A stretch of DNA of 64,000 nt from Sipunculus nudus (lineage: Eukaryota; Annelida; Sipuncula; Golfingiida; Sipunculidae): the NCBI GenBank assembly GCA_026874595.1, contig CM049306.1, positions 23,793,019-23,857,018 on the forward strand, in the 5' to 3' direction. Below are positions 34,235 to 48,012 of this stretch, piece by piece. Below the pieces are notes generated by a model. The model made no database searches. It saw only the letters and a list, made by a program, of their open reading frames with translations, and was not told where the DNA came from. Within the stretch, counting starts at the first letter, position 1, and the number at the start of each line of letters is the position of its first letter. The translations under genes were made by a program, and so were the position numbers.

Positions 34235-34589
34235 ATGTACATCTGCAGAGTTTCCTTTCGGTTTGGAACTACATGACAGGGCGGTAGCACTCGCTTCCTA
34301 TCATTTATTTTTTATATCCTGGTGTCAACTAGGCCCGGTGTCTACCGCACCTGCGGGTCCTGGATGTGTAATAATCTCCATTGCTGGGTCATAACACCGA
34401 GGAACCCCCCAAAGACGCACTCATATGTGAGTGATACACGGCTGTAGGGCACAGCCTTCCCATTAAGCCTGCAGAGCGCTCACCCTGGGTGGGGGCCGAC
34501 CGTGAAAAACCTCACCGCCTCGGCTGAGATTCGAACCCACGATCTCCCGGCTTTGAGTTCTGCGCTCTACCCCTGAGCCACAGAAGCCA
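34235..34589 (-). mobile_element. tRNA-derived SINE, near full-length copy
   Basis: On the minus strand the head has an A box TGGCTCAGGGGTAGAGCGC (34562-34580) and a B box GGTTCGAATCTC (34526-34537) at tRNA spacing. The shared body follows and ends near CTGCAGATGTACATAC. This is an RNA polymerase III promoter-type SINE. The tRNA of origin cannot be named with confidence. Confidence 0.85.
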
Positions 34590-37500
34590 GTTTTTCAAGG
34601 CTTTTTCAAAGGCTTTTCAAGAAATGCGAAGACTGCCAGCGACCATCAGTGAGAAGAGTTTAAACTTGATTGTTATATTGATGTACGACCGAAACAGCAA
34701 CGAATGTGAAGTGAATACAGTCAGGATACATCTTTTCACACAGATGTGCCGAACACTCGAACACATCCTACTAACTAAAGCTGCACTGTCGGAACATATC
34801 TAGCGCGCTTGCTTACAGGCATATTGTTGGGACAAAGCACTTGTCACTGACCCTCCGTTGCCATCACCTTCTGATTTGGGTTGGCTGAAGGCTGTTGATG
34901 ATAGGGTCCTGCTATGAGCTCATCCAATCATTGTTACTGCATAAAAAACATGCACTGGATGATGCAGTTGCTTCAAAGCAGCGTTAAAATGCACTACCCT
35001 GTTTGCTTGTTCTGGAGATTGGACAATCACGTATATAGAGTTTGGTCGGAAAATTAAAGAAAAGTATTAAGCCCAGACAATAATATTAACACAAGGGCAT
35101 ATAATACAGATTTGAACTATAAACCATCTAAGAGACAAAGATATACGCAACAGGAGTTTCAAGGGTAATCAGCAGCTGTGACAAAAGTAGACAGCAGATT
35201 AATCGGATCGGCCAGTCTTGCAGGAACGCTGATGAACTACTCTCACTGAAACATGTTCATAGAATAAACAGCCCCGGTAAGCATGCTTTACCGATGCTTC
35301 TCTTGATAACAAATACCTGTATGTCACAGGCTCCCCATATAAATATTTGCATAAATTATGCAAATGTAAAAGCCAAAATCGTAGTTTTAACGGAACCGTA
35401 AATAAAACTGTCAATGAAGTATAATCGAATAAGAGTCAAATTCCACTACTATGTATGCTTTTCATTCAAATTATGCTAATTTATGTAAATTATGCAAATT
35501 AACTCATTAAATGCTAAAACCAAAAATGTACGTCCCATATTTAAATTCTGCAGGGAATAATTGCTTAGGACCACGTGAGACAAATTAAATCACAGTGTTC
35601 CATTGCTCCCTGAAAAAAATTCCTCATGTGCTTATATATAACGCCTTTTTAACAGGATTCCATATCACTCGAGGTTACTGACTTGTAGCATAAGGGATTT
35701 GTTTTTTTACATTTATTAAACATATTTGTTTTTACATTTAATAAACATAACCGTATAATTTACATCAAACATTTTACATTGTCTAACAATTTTATAAAAA
35801 TGAACATATGTGACAATATGACCATGTATTTTGTGGAATCATCCTTGTTTCAGACCCCAATTACTGCAATATTTAGATTGTCTAGGGGTCAAAGGTCATG
35901 AGAGATCAAATTTTTATATGCATCTATAACCTATATATAAAATAAATGTATTTTATGACATAAATATTCTGTACATATCACCTCATGTCGAAAAAATCCA
36001 TTAATTTGTCAATCTTAAATATGTCATATATTGAAAATGTCATTGCGCATGCTCATTGGCCTTTCAAGGTAAATCAGGTTCATTTCTAAAATGCCTCCCT
36101 ATCTATGAAAGGATATTAGGGAATGACCTTTTAATTCTGAAGAATTCATGCTTTTATCATGCAATTCCCAATTTCGCCAATATTTGAGCTTAAGCAATCT
36201 ACCTAGTGACTGAAGTGTTATAAATAACATTTGTACGCTTTCTAGGCAACGCATGCCGAGTGTGGGTGTTGAGGCCCTGTATACAATATATGTCTATCGG
36301 CAAGGATATATCCAACGTCTGGTTTGACAAATTTTAATGTGATAAAGGTGGCATTCCCTGATCATCACACCTGGCTACAAACAAGCTGACATAACCTTGT
36401 CTGTGCTGACATTTAATATGACCTCGAACAAGCTGTACTGCGAACTCCGTACAAGGAGCTTCCCGCCAAAACAAAACCTCTTCCCGTGCTGGACCGTGGA
36501 ATCGCCTGGACTACACGACTGTCAACTTACAAACTTAAAATTGTTTGTATATAATGTAAACTAAAAAAAACGTGGAAATGAGGATACTCGAAACTATTCA
36601 TTAGTAATGTTATGTTGTCATTAAATATGCATTCAACTCGTATTATTAGTTCTATTGCCCTTACCGCTTTTCTACTTTTTATTGCAATAACCGGCAAGGA
36701 ACCATATACCTCTAGCTGGAGCAAGTGGAGTGCCGTTATGAACCATCGAGAGCCATTTTATCAGAGTGTATATAAACCTTTTTATTGCGCTGAATCGGAT
36801 GATCTAATGGAAAATATAATTTAATTAGACGTAATTGTATCTATTGTCATGACCGGAACTGCTCTTTTTTGAACCCAAGATATGAACTGATTAATGATTA
36901 CAGTTTGGAATTAATATGATTAAAAAGGCATATTGACTTACTTAGAGACGAATTCGCAATCTGGCTTCAGAGAGAAATAAAATACAATCAGTCCTTTAAA
37001 ATGAGTGCCGGGATCAGATCAATAAATATGTATGGAAATTAGGCTGTTCTGGCTCATAAAAAAACAATATTTAGTATTTTGCTAATCAGATAATTTCATT
37101 GCTCAAAGGAACGAGAACGCATACCAATTAATGAACATGCCCCGGATTGTGTTTGTTTGGTCTTTGGCCGGAAATTGTAACCAAACTCAAACTGATTGAA
37201 TCAGGGGTCATGCAGATGATCTATTTTTGGCTCTTCGCTATATCATAGCTATATTAGGAAACACTGTATTAGAAGTCAGGAACAACTCCGGGGTTTGGAC
37301 GATATGCCGGAGCTGAAGGGCAGGTCAGATCCCCGCTATCGTCCGTTCCACCTCACCTGTCCATCTACTTTTTTGCGATTATCTCCAGGTAAGATAAACT
37401 ATCCAATCAAAATATGCACCAATTGCAGAAAGGGGAGAATACATAATTTTTGGTACCATATATCTGCTTATGATAAACATATTATTAACTTCATGGCGGC

Positions 37501-37789
37501 ATGGTTCTTGACGTCAATAACAAGGGACCATTGTTTATACTAGAGATATGGATATGAAATAATGGGACATAACAATGAAGCGCGTGCACAAGGACAATAC
37601 AAGTCTCACTGTTAACAGGGGTTTGCAGTTCTTGATTATTAGTCCCGTGAATATGGAAGCCTCTTTTGACGTCATCACTGTTCCTTGCCATGCTCATTTC
37701 ATAGAATGGTGATAAGACGTTCCTTCGGAATAGCTAGTTTCTCATAAAATGGTTTTTTTATGTTGTTTACAGGAAAATGGCATTAAGGT
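34590..37789. other. Intergenic, no gene seen
   Basis: Mostly AT-rich. A mixed-composition block near 37100-37230 could be a conserved element. An ATG at 37304 opens a frame to a CAGGTAAGA donor-like site at 37389, but no partner exon is visible. Confidence 0.4.
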
Positions 37790-38108
37790 AGGCTATAATT
37801 TCCAAAATGGTTAATTTTCCTCTTTCTGCCCTAGGGGCAAAAAGATTTGGCGTTCTTTGACTTGCAAACAGATGGAGAGGGTTAATGGAACATACTTTAG
37901 TGTACCCAGGGCTAATTTGAGAAATACGAATAGAATGACAGAGGTTTTGTGTGAAGTCTAACATTTTGCATAATGTGGAGAGATGATGGATAGCCATGCT
38001 GGTTGATTTTATAGAGATAGAACATGAATAAAAAGTCGGTTCACTCCGTATGTGAATCGAACTCATAACCTTCCGGTCGTTTGCGCTACCACTAAGCTTA
38101 AGGAGATT
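37790..38108 (-). mobile_element. Second tRNA-related SINE-like element
   Basis: The minus strand shows an A box-like TAGTGGTAGCGC (38083-38094) and a B box GAGTTCGATTC (38053-38063). The downstream body differs from the other SINE family. A degenerate relative follows at 38165-38345 (shared AAAAAGTCGGTTCxCTC box). The 121-codon minus-strand frame here is a by-product. Confidence 0.5.
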
Positions 38109-38164
38109 ACCAACCCCTCTGTTTATTAGCACACGTTTACTGGTACCAGCGAAGTAACTTCACA

Positions 38165-38345
38165 AGTCAGAGTACTTGCCTACTACAGGTGTCGAAACAA
38201 CGACTTTGCATGTAGCAGGGAGAACTGAAGGCCTTTTATGGTGTGCGGCACATATAATGTAGAGAGAGTTATGAATATCAATGCTGGTCAATTGTAAAGT
38301 GAAAGAACATGAAAACACAAAAAAGTCGGTTCCCTCAGTATGGCC
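38165..38345 (-). repeat. Degenerate copy of the second SINE-like body
   Basis: It shares ATGCTGGT, AGAACATGAA and AAAAAAGTCGGTTC boxes in order with 37960-38060. No A or B box survives. Confidence 0.4.
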
Positions 38346-41324
38346 ATTATTAATTTGCATTACTACTACAGACTGACATCTCGATTAAAAAAAAGTAACT
38401 TGCAGCCAAAAGGTGTGTCAGGTACTTTTTTTCAGAAATCGGTGCTGGCGGGCGATTTATAAAATATTTATAACAAAATAGAATTAAAAAAAAAAAAACA
38501 GGCGAAACAACATAACAATGGGAAATTGAATCGAAATTTCATTATTTTATCGTTTAAACTTAAAGTCTGAGCGAAAGAGGCTGAAAATGGGCGAATTTCT
38601 TCTGAAAATTCGAGTTCAAAAATGGTGCGTGGATGGGTGGGTTGGTTGTGGGTTTCTCAAGATTGATTCAGTTGGTGCCTGAATAACTAAACGTTTAGTC
38701 TCATAAAGTTTTTTTTTTCATGTGCGCGCATATGCGTCTATGAAAAATCAATTTTTGTATCTCGGGTGTTACCATGTGTCCATAAGCTTATGTATGTGTG
38801 TATATGCGTGAAAATCGCCACAGGAGCGATCTCCATCCAAAGGGATTCCTCTTTAAATGACTTCACTCCAGCATCCTTTTTGGAAGACCTGTTACAAACC
38901 ACCGTACAACTGAATAGCTTTATTAGTTCACGCATATACGTATATACACGTATACGCATATACTGCTTATAATCATAATCAAACGTTTTCATCTTCATCC
39001 TATAGACAGCTACAATTATTCAATCCTTAAAAATAATGTTCTAATAACATTAACTTTAAGACCTTTATGTAACAGCATATTTTCCGTAAGGGTATTCAAA
39101 TGTGGTGTTATCTGAATATGTCGTGGCGACATCAGACAACAAACCTTCATTTGATTAAAGGCGCAGAGAGACAAAAGGATTACTTAATTCTTAAGTATGG
39201 CCGTGCAAATCGAAAAAATGCATAACGTCCGACACAATAGTCTTCATGACTTCAAACTTAAGAAATGTCCACACGTACCTCCCTGCAAGATGATAACTCC
39301 ACCAAGATGGGCTTCATGAAGAAACACAACACTTAGTACATGCTTTGATTATAAAGTAATATTATACTACCTCTGGCTTCGGTCTACTACCTTATTTGTA
39401 ATTTGTTCAGACAAAGTAGATACAGAGATAAAAAGAAAAAAAACCCCAGAAATTCATCAATTTTTCATACAAAATCTGAACACGGCACATAATACAATTG
39501 CATAACAAGTGAATTATTTAACACAGTGATTATGTTTGTTGTATTCTTTTGAATTTAAACATACAAATGGCGAAAAGCTTCCAGTGTGAAAATATTCTGG
39601 ATCTTGGACGAATTAGGTAGAAATGTTTCTGTCACCAAGGGAACAGGCTATAATGTAAGACTGTACCTCCATCTCACACGACTATGCAGCTAAATCTATA
39701 TATCGATACTATTCTCTCTTATAGCATTTGGAGCTTTACAGGTTTTTATATCTAGGTGTATTATATAATACATATACAAAGCATTAGCATATTTTGGCAT
39801 TTCTTTAGAGAAAAAAAATGACGTAGATTGCGTTCTTTTAAAAACATACTTTAGTCATGGTTAAGGATATCTGTTACAATTTTCATATTGACATTGCTTT
39901 AGCATAATCATTCGAAAATATCAGCCTCCGCTGCAATCTGAATTTCTTCTGATCCAAAATGCAAATCATTCTGCGTATGGTTTATTTAAATGCATATATG
40001 GATACTGCCATGAGCGCTTTTTGGATACGTTTTTACTATGTGATAGCTTTTAGACTTGCGGTATTAGTTGGTTTCCTGAATAAACGGAAACATTAGCCAG
40101 CTGGCGTTCCCGCTCGGCATCATGTCAATAATTTCTTTCAATGGGCGGGCCGGGAGGGTTCTTTGAAGAACACTACACTTCTCATTAAACCAAGCCTTTC
40201 TGACAAAAAGGTATATACCAGCTGCGGTGCCGTAATGCATTATGCATAATCCCCCGGTGACGGTACGACCCATTCTATTATCGCGAGGAACTGGTAGCTA
40301 ACACTATTGCTGAAATCGTAGATTTTAGTGTTTGTAAGGTTAGCGGTTACGAGGGTTGCCTGGTAGGGGACGGGGATTCCGGGATCCTTTGGAGACATTA
40401 CATTCTGTCACTTTTGGATATTTTATCAGTTACTGATCCATTATCAGTACTTATGAAAGACATATACTGTAAAGACACAGAATATTTATAAACCTTCATC
40501 AGTGAATTGTAGTTAAGCTTTCTGCAAAGGAACCAGACCCCGCTTCACCATCAGTCGTTGTATTGAATCAAGTTCTTGCTTTGAAAATAAGAAATTAACA
40601 TGAATATTCAAGGGAATATAAAACATATATAAATACAAAATCTTACCTTTTCTGCTAAAATAAATGCATGAAATAATCTTCGTCGGCATTCGGATTTAAA
40701 CATATCTAGGTTTAACGATACAGAAGAAGTCTTTTATTCGATGGTGTTTAAGGAAATTTTACCGATTTATCCTCGATTACTGAATGTGTTCATGTGTATT
40801 TCTTTCACCCGCCGTACCACGATTGGGTGGGTGCCTGTTTGCCAGATCTAGAAACTGAAGATATGACTCATAAGAGTAAACAAATTAATTTTCTTAATTA
40901 TAGAGAAGCATCCGACTTCAAGGAGCCAAAAGTCTTGCAACAGACACGCACTCGTGCCTTTCACTCAAAATATCAAAATTTCTTCAATAGAAGCTTAGGA
41001 TCTATTTACTTCTTGTTATGATATCCGACTTATTTCTTCTGATGACGTATAAAACTCAAATAAAAAAATATTGAATTAATAATTACATGGCATTTTGTTG
41101 TCTTGAATACAACAGGCACCTACAGGGCATGCATCTAGCATTAAAAATCAACCAGGACACAGAAGAAATTCAGGAACCCTGTGCTGAAAAAACATGGAAG
41201 CTACACGTTTCAGCTGTTCGTATTTTTTCTTGACTCGATGGAATATCTGTTTTTATATATATATATATATATCTTTTTGTTGTTGCAGGTAACCGTATCC
41301 ATTTTTTATGCTAGCTTAAAAAAG
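38346..41324. other. Intergenic, no gene seen
   Basis: It includes the diverged repeat at 38400-38660 (see 17275-17545), a 13-bp inverted repeat pair at 38800-38812 and 38927-38939, and a short AT tract near 41254-41274. Nothing supports a gene. Confidence 0.4.
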
Positions 41325-41669
41325 TTTATTTACATCTGCAGAATTCCATTCCCGTTTCGGACTCCGTGACAGAGCAGTATCACACGATTACTCTCATTAA
41401 ATATCCTGGTGTTTACCAAGCCCGGTGACTACTGCACCTGCGGGCCCTGGGTGTGTAATCACCCCCATTGATTGGTCATACTATCAAGGTACCCCCGAAA
41501 GGCGGATTCGTTTGTGAGTGAAACACGGCCGTTGGGCCTCCCCATTTAGCCTGCAGAGCGCTCGCCCTGGGTGGGGCCGACCGTAAAAAATCTCAACGCC
41601 TCGGCTGAAATTCGAACTCACCATCTCCCGGCTTTGAGTCCTGTGCTCTATCACTGAGCCACACAAGCC
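41325..41669 (-). mobile_element. tRNA-derived SINE, near full-length copy
   Basis: The A box TGGCTCAGTGATAGAGCAC lies at 41643-41661 on the minus strand, with a B box-like AGTTCGAATTTC. The body and 3' end (GAATTCTGCAGATGTAAAT) match the 34235 copy. The 116-codon minus-strand frame overlapping it is not a gene. Confidence 0.82.
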
Positions 41670-44600
41670 GTTTTGTGAAAATATCTGTTGGTTGAAATGT
41701 TTCCGTGAAAACAGTTTAAGAATAATTTTAAAACTTTTCCCTTTGTTTTTACAATGATTCTTATCAGAGTCATTCATAATCGTGTCGAATCTTTTCACAA
41801 CAACCAATAATCGCATAAGTCTTGTCGTAGCCATAGGTAATCATATTGGTTAACTTGCGTTGCTTGCTGTACCAGTATATAAATACCGCAACCCCTAGTC
41901 TAATTATCTGGAACTAAATCAGCCCTGCGACTCAAGCTGTGTAATAAGCGTATCAACGTCAGGCGTTTTATCGTTATATCTGAAGTGAGGTTAACAGAAC
42001 AGTGCACACATTTAAAAAAAAAACATAGAACTAGACTGAAGTCAGAGACTGCATACATACCTGCGCCAGAGTCCTGATCCAACTGTGCGTCACGGTTCAT
42101 CTAAGGTTGCATCACAGGTCAGCTCTAACCGCTGGGTCAAAGGCGGTTCCAAACATTGTTAATGGCGCTCACCCTCAGCCGGGATAAACAACTGCTTTCT
42201 CTTGCAATGGCAGTTAATTTTTAACCTAAAATATATTACGGTTATCAAAATCATCCCCGAAAGTTAATGGACTGTTTTAATCATCCACGAAAAACATCAG
42301 AACCCGTTCATATTTCTTTACCGAAGTTGCTGACAGGAGCACAAATCAACCTGACAATCAGTCATACAAACACGTAACCAACCAGCCAACAGAAAAATTA
42401 TACTTCGAGGATGAGGTATATTTACGGAAACTACCGACGAATTAGTCTATAGCATGGATCAAGTGCGAATTTAACGATTTAGTTTAATTCAACTACACGC
42501 CTTATTCATATGGCTAACTAGACTTGACATCTACGACAACACCCTGGGTGGTATTGAATTTGCTACAAGCGAGTGTCGCCCAAATTTCCTACCGAGAGGG
42601 AATTTAATCAGTGAGAAAGGACGGAGAAACCTTCATATAATCATGTACTTGTCATTATTCTCAGGTGGTTTGATAAGACACACGATTTTCTATCTCTGGG
42701 CACGCTTAGCTACCTCGCGATTTTTTTTATATAAATGGCCTGCAAACTAAATACTAAATGCATGTTTGACTGTTATATAGGTCGTGGTCGTTTTCTATTG
42801 TAGCTATACGTATGGACCTGGCAAAACACGTTTAGATGTAAACATTGCTACAACAACCTTAACCACAATTTAAATTCAATGTGTGTCATTATTGAAAACT
42901 CTTTCCGTGCGGAAAACAAGACAAAGTGATAAATTAATTGTTTTACATTTGGTACGTATTCCGAGTTAAATCTAAGCCATAGACATACAGGGCAGTTACA
43001 AAACACTTAAATAGACCACTGACATAAATTTATTAGGGGTAAACCTTTTGGCATATACCGAGGGAACTCCATATTAGGGACTTTATTATAGCTAGCACGA
43101 GCCAACAGGATAAATTTAACATATCCGAACCAGACACTTATCCAAATATAGAATTGCAAGATAAATAAAAGCCATTTGTGTCCTGTCCGAGCCATCTATT
43201 TTTTCTACAGCCTGGCGAGTGAAAATAAATGCAGGGAGTTCTCTGGAAACATCCTGGTCAGTTAGGTGACATGCTGATTGGTCGGTTTCTGGGTCAGTTG
43301 TGTGTGAGTGAAGATCCGAGGTGTTTAACCCGAGCCAGACAAGTGTAAGCAAGTAAACTGTTTCCTGGGGCTGGATGGCCAGGGAGCCTGGGAAATGACA
43401 TGTGTTTATGTGACAGCTAACTGGTGTTCAATAACGTCTACAAGAGGTGATCTGCCTTCCGCTTTCATTACACAAATGTCGACGGCACCGACAGGGCAGA
43501 AAATTTACATGTCTTGCTCACGCAAAGAACCAGCCAAAGCCGAGAGCTGCCACTTGAGACGGACTCGATAAAAACAAGTGTTGATGTTGTTTCGTTATTT
43601 AGTTGGGCGCTGATGTCCCACGCACCTTCTGTCGTCTGCTGAGCACCTGCGATCGCTTCAGTTCGTACAGGTAACAAAAACGGCACATCATACGGAATAC
43701 AGGCGCGGACAGACTTGGTGTTTGGAGGGGTTATCGATCAAAATACTAAAACACACTTTTTACTATACTCTGTTTTGTAAATGCTAGAAGCATACCCCAG
43801 CCTAATACCTATGAAATATGTTGCTTGTTCAAGGGTCCAACACCATTACGTGCCAATGCTACATTTGCATAGTTGTCATTTAAAGTAATAGTTATGGTAC
43901 CATTATCTCATGAGATAATTACTTGGTATGTATTGATGGTATCTACTGACTTGGTATCTACAATAAAAAGTGGAAAAAATGGTTGATTGAAGAATGGATA
44001 CTGGCACCTTCATTTTGTAAATATAAACATTTTTTATAAAACCTTTTACAAAATAAGTTACCCATTTTTAAAAGTTAAATTTTGTTCAAAGAGATGTCAG
44101 GGTTATTACTGCTCAGTCTGATACTGTGAAGCTGCCTTCCAGTTGAGTCCCAATTAAAAATCCGGGAAATGTCCCTGGAATACCACACCCGTTCAGCAGA
44201 CAATCATTTGGAAACACAGCATTAACCACTCGTATTTTAATACAGCTCAGCACAGGGTGGGTTATGGGGAGTATACTGTATATTTATCATAAAATCGAAG
44301 TCGTTACTGCCGCTCAGGGACCCGTCTTTGTAATTAATATACTATATATTTTCTTCCGCAGTGTTGGAGAGATATGAAAGGAAGGAATTTCACCTGAAGA
44401 AACATAGTGGTTGTTCTTACAGACTCATCTGTGTCGTTATTCACCGGGTAATCAGTGTTATCAACCATTACTGAGAAACCGCAATCGTTATTGTCCGCGG
44501 AGATCAAATTAAGTACCAGGGAAAAATTAATTTATGGAATCAAATAAAAAAACACATAAAAATATCGTATATTTTCGTTGGCTCACCATGGCATCTGGTT

Positions 44601-44772
44601 CTGTCATGTTTTATATGCCTTGCTTAGATGTTAACACGCCTATAGTGGAAATGTAAAATATCTCCTTTTTCCTGGGGAAAATTGATTGATGACGCAATAA
44701 TTTGCTTCATTCACGGCAAAGTGCATGCAATTTTACACATCGTATAATCGTATAAATACTCGAATCATTACA
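41670..44772. other. Intergenic, no gene seen
   Basis: AT-rich to moderate composition. The open frames at 43116-43352 and 43468-43686 on the minus strand have more balanced base use but no recognisable domain and no convincing splice chain. Confidence 0.4.
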
Positions 44773-44839
44773 ATATATATATATATATATATATACATAT
44801 GTTTATGTATATATATATGTTTATGTATATATATGTATG

Positions 44840-44877
<38 letters not shown>
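44773..44877. repeat. (AT)n microsatellite with TATG variants
   Basis: Two long TA runs separated by GTTTATGTATATATATGT-type variants. Confidence 0.95.
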
Positions 44878-44879
<2 letters not shown>

Positions 44880-44988
44880 CTGCTTGTTCATAATATGTTG
44901 AAAATGTTTTTAAATTTATTACACTGCTCGAAGTCGATCTATGTATTATTCAAAGGCAATTATCATACGTGATCATGGAATTGGTGTT

Positions 44989-46155
44989 TTGTTGTTTATT
45001 GTACGTTTATGTACATGTATTGAAACATGCATTAAACATGCGTATAGGAGGTGCAATGTTGTTACTTGCCGTTAGTTGGTTGGGTAGAAGATCGTATGGT
45101 TTATCGATCTGTTAATTTACTGAAACCATATATGAAAGAACTTTGGTGAAATAATGTGGAGTTTGGATAACACCGGAGGAACAGTCATTTACATTTTGGG
45201 GGTATCTTGATTATCATAATATGATTTGTTCTTTACCATTCAAAATAGGACAACCCAGTTCGTCGTCATTCATGTGTATATGTAAGGTGAACTTAAAGTG
45301 TAAATTAACGAGTTGAGTGTATAAAAGCCACATCATCGGAGCATAACTTATTCAAGTCGGCAGAACTGACCAGTGATGCAACCATCGAGTTGGTGAAATA
45401 TGACATCCCTTTCTCTTGACTTTCATTAACTTATCCGGCACTTGCGTAACACACATTTTATCAGGCTCCATGTAGTATTCCGCTCAAGCTATTCCAGGAT
45501 GTTGGCGGAGGCATATATGTCACTTACTGCTCTCTGGTACTGACAAACGAAGTATTACATCCGTGTGAAGTTGTTGTTTATTGTACGTTTATGTACATGT
45601 ATTGAAACATGCATTAAACATGCGTATAGGAGGTGCAATGTTGTTACTTGCCGTTAGTTGGTTGGGTAGAAGATCGTATGGTTTATCGATCTGTTAATTT
45701 ACTGAAACCATATATGAAAGAACTTTGGTGAAATAATGTGGAGTTTGGATAACACCGGAGGAACAGTCATTTACATTTTGGGGGTATCTTGATTATCATA
45801 ATATGATTTGTTCTTTACCATTCAAAATAGGACAACCCAGTTCGTCGTCATTCATGTGTATATGTAAGGTGAACTTAAAGTGTAAATTAACGAGTTGAGT
45901 GTATAAAAGCCACATCATCGGAGCATAACTTATTCAAGTCGGCAGAACTGACCAGTGATGCAACCATCGAGTTGGTGAAATATGACATCCCTTTCTCTTG
46001 ACTTTCATTAACTTATCCGGCACTTGCGTAACACACATTTTATCAGGCTCCATGTAGTATTCCGCTCAAGCTATTCCAGGATGTTGGCGGAGGCATATAT
46101 GTCACTTACTGCTCTCTGGTACTGACAAACGAAGTATTACATCCGTGTGAAGTTG
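44989..46155 (+). repeat. Perfect 582-bp head-to-tail tandem duplication
   Basis: The segments 44989-45573 and 45571-46155 match base for base by eye, offset by 582, sharing a 3-bp TTG at the junction. Each copy carries a TATAAAAG motif (near 45320 and 45902), but no long open frame. The lack of differences means the duplication is very recent or is an assembly or haplotype artefact. Confidence 0.93.
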
Positions 46156-47967
46156 AGCGAAACATCAGTGTGGCAATACATATAACTTTTTGAATACATA
46201 TTTCCTTAATATCTGGAAACTCACGTATTGCAGAAAAATATTATTCATACATAAATGAGCAATAATCATTATTATATCCTATTTATATACCGTTTAAAAG
46301 CGCTTAACAATGTACATTTCGTATATAATAATAAACATAAACCATATATAAGTAATTGTCAAAATATAAATGTTGGTAAAATGCATATACAGCATATTCG
46401 TTTTAACTTGAATATCATAAATTAACTATAGGAAATGATAGTTTAGCATCGTTTGTCATATCAAAGACAAAGTTTTCCATTATGGCCTGTGCAATGAACA
46501 TTAGTTGCTTTAATGCAATCCAAGCTTACAAAAGACTATTGGCTTATTGGTGGAATTTAAAATTCTGGCGCCCCCCTTCCTGATAAATCACTGAGTGTCT
46601 GAGCCCCAATAGTGTAAACGACGTGGGATTTTTGTCAATTGGAGACCGTTCTTGTAACATCAGGATGTGAGGGTACTCCTAATGCCGTCAGGTTATCGTG
46701 GAAATGAGTAGTAAGGCTGCCATTTCTTTCAGCACATATAACTGTTTATAGAACAAATAAAATAATATGACGCAATAAACTCGCTGGTGGGGACATTAAA
46801 AGAGGACTAGTTATTGAAATAGAAGATATCAATTAAGTCCAACGTTAATGTTTCATTATCACATTCACTGGAGGGTATTAATTGCCCTCCCAAACGTTGA
46901 TGCTTTTATTTAATAAGCAGGAGTTAACGTGAGTTGAGCTATTATCTGAAATAGGCAGCACATTTATCTATACCGATTATTCTCATATGTTGCCATGGCA
47001 ACCATCGGTTTCATCTGTCGTCTGCTCACCGGGAGTGTCATGTTTGGAAGTGTTTGAACAATAGCAGTCTAACGGGACCGTCTTGTGCAATGGTAAGGAA
47101 TCCTTCCCAAATATAAGATATACATCTTTTTTTTACCAGAGAATCTTTGCGACGATTCTCTTGATCTTAAACAGATCATAACAGAGACATCAAAGGAGTA
47201 GGATCCAATTTATCACATGGTATCTAAATCGCCAACTCAGTCTATCCAGACACCATGAAAGACAAAGGGGTCTATCTGTTTCCATCAGCTGTATCAGCTG
47301 ATACCCCGCTCGTGTTTGTATATAAAACGCTGGCGGCATTTTGTACCCTTATCGCTGTGTTATAAATCATCGTCACTTTATATTTCAAAACGCTGGATTC
47401 AAAACTTCAAAAACCGTTATAACACTTGAATTCTCTCCATATCCCTGGACACCTAATAAATCTGCCTACCAGCGAAAATTCACTTTGAACATAGCTCTAT
47501 ACCTTCTTTGCCAGAGGCATTTACAAACAAAGCAGATTTGCGCGGATATCCAATTAGCTTAAGCTGTTTGTTCAACTATTCAAAAGCTTTACGTGATATA
47601 AAGAACAATGTCAACAGATTGACAAAGTTACATCATACTACTTCTATAGAAAATCTCTAAAATTTTTTTTTACCAAGAAACCAGAAATTTTGATGCTTCG
47701 TAAATCCGTCATTACGTCGTGAACTATATTTACTGATTGTTATATGTACTTACAAACATGTATATTAGCATTCGGTAAAATCTGTTGTTATTTTACAGAG
47801 CAGGTTTTTGGAGGCTCATATTTACCTGAAATATATTTCTAAATAAGTCTGATTCAATTTGTAATAGATAATTTATCAGTTAAATGCCATGTATCTACAA
47901 CGAACTATTCTACGCAGATCCAGAGTAATTTCCTTTATGGATCTTTATGGTTATGGATCTGAATAAT

Positions 47968-48012
<45 letters not shown>

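Noticed and set aside
34520-34589. Functional tRNA gene (A and B boxes present)
   Set aside because: It is continuous with the dispersed SINE body and lacks a proper acceptor stem, so it is a SINE head.
37304-37388. Possible first exon: ATG, 28 codons, then CAG|GTAAGA
   Set aside because: No signal peptide, no recognisable content and no partner exon in a matching phase nearby.
38800-38939. 13-bp inverted repeat pair (GTATATGCGTGAA and its complement) about 114 bp apart
   Set aside because: AT/TA-rich alternating sequence makes such pairs likely by chance; no target duplication or second copy was seen.
41484-41834. 116-codon open frame on the minus strand
   Set aside because: Largely inside a tRNA-derived SINE copy.
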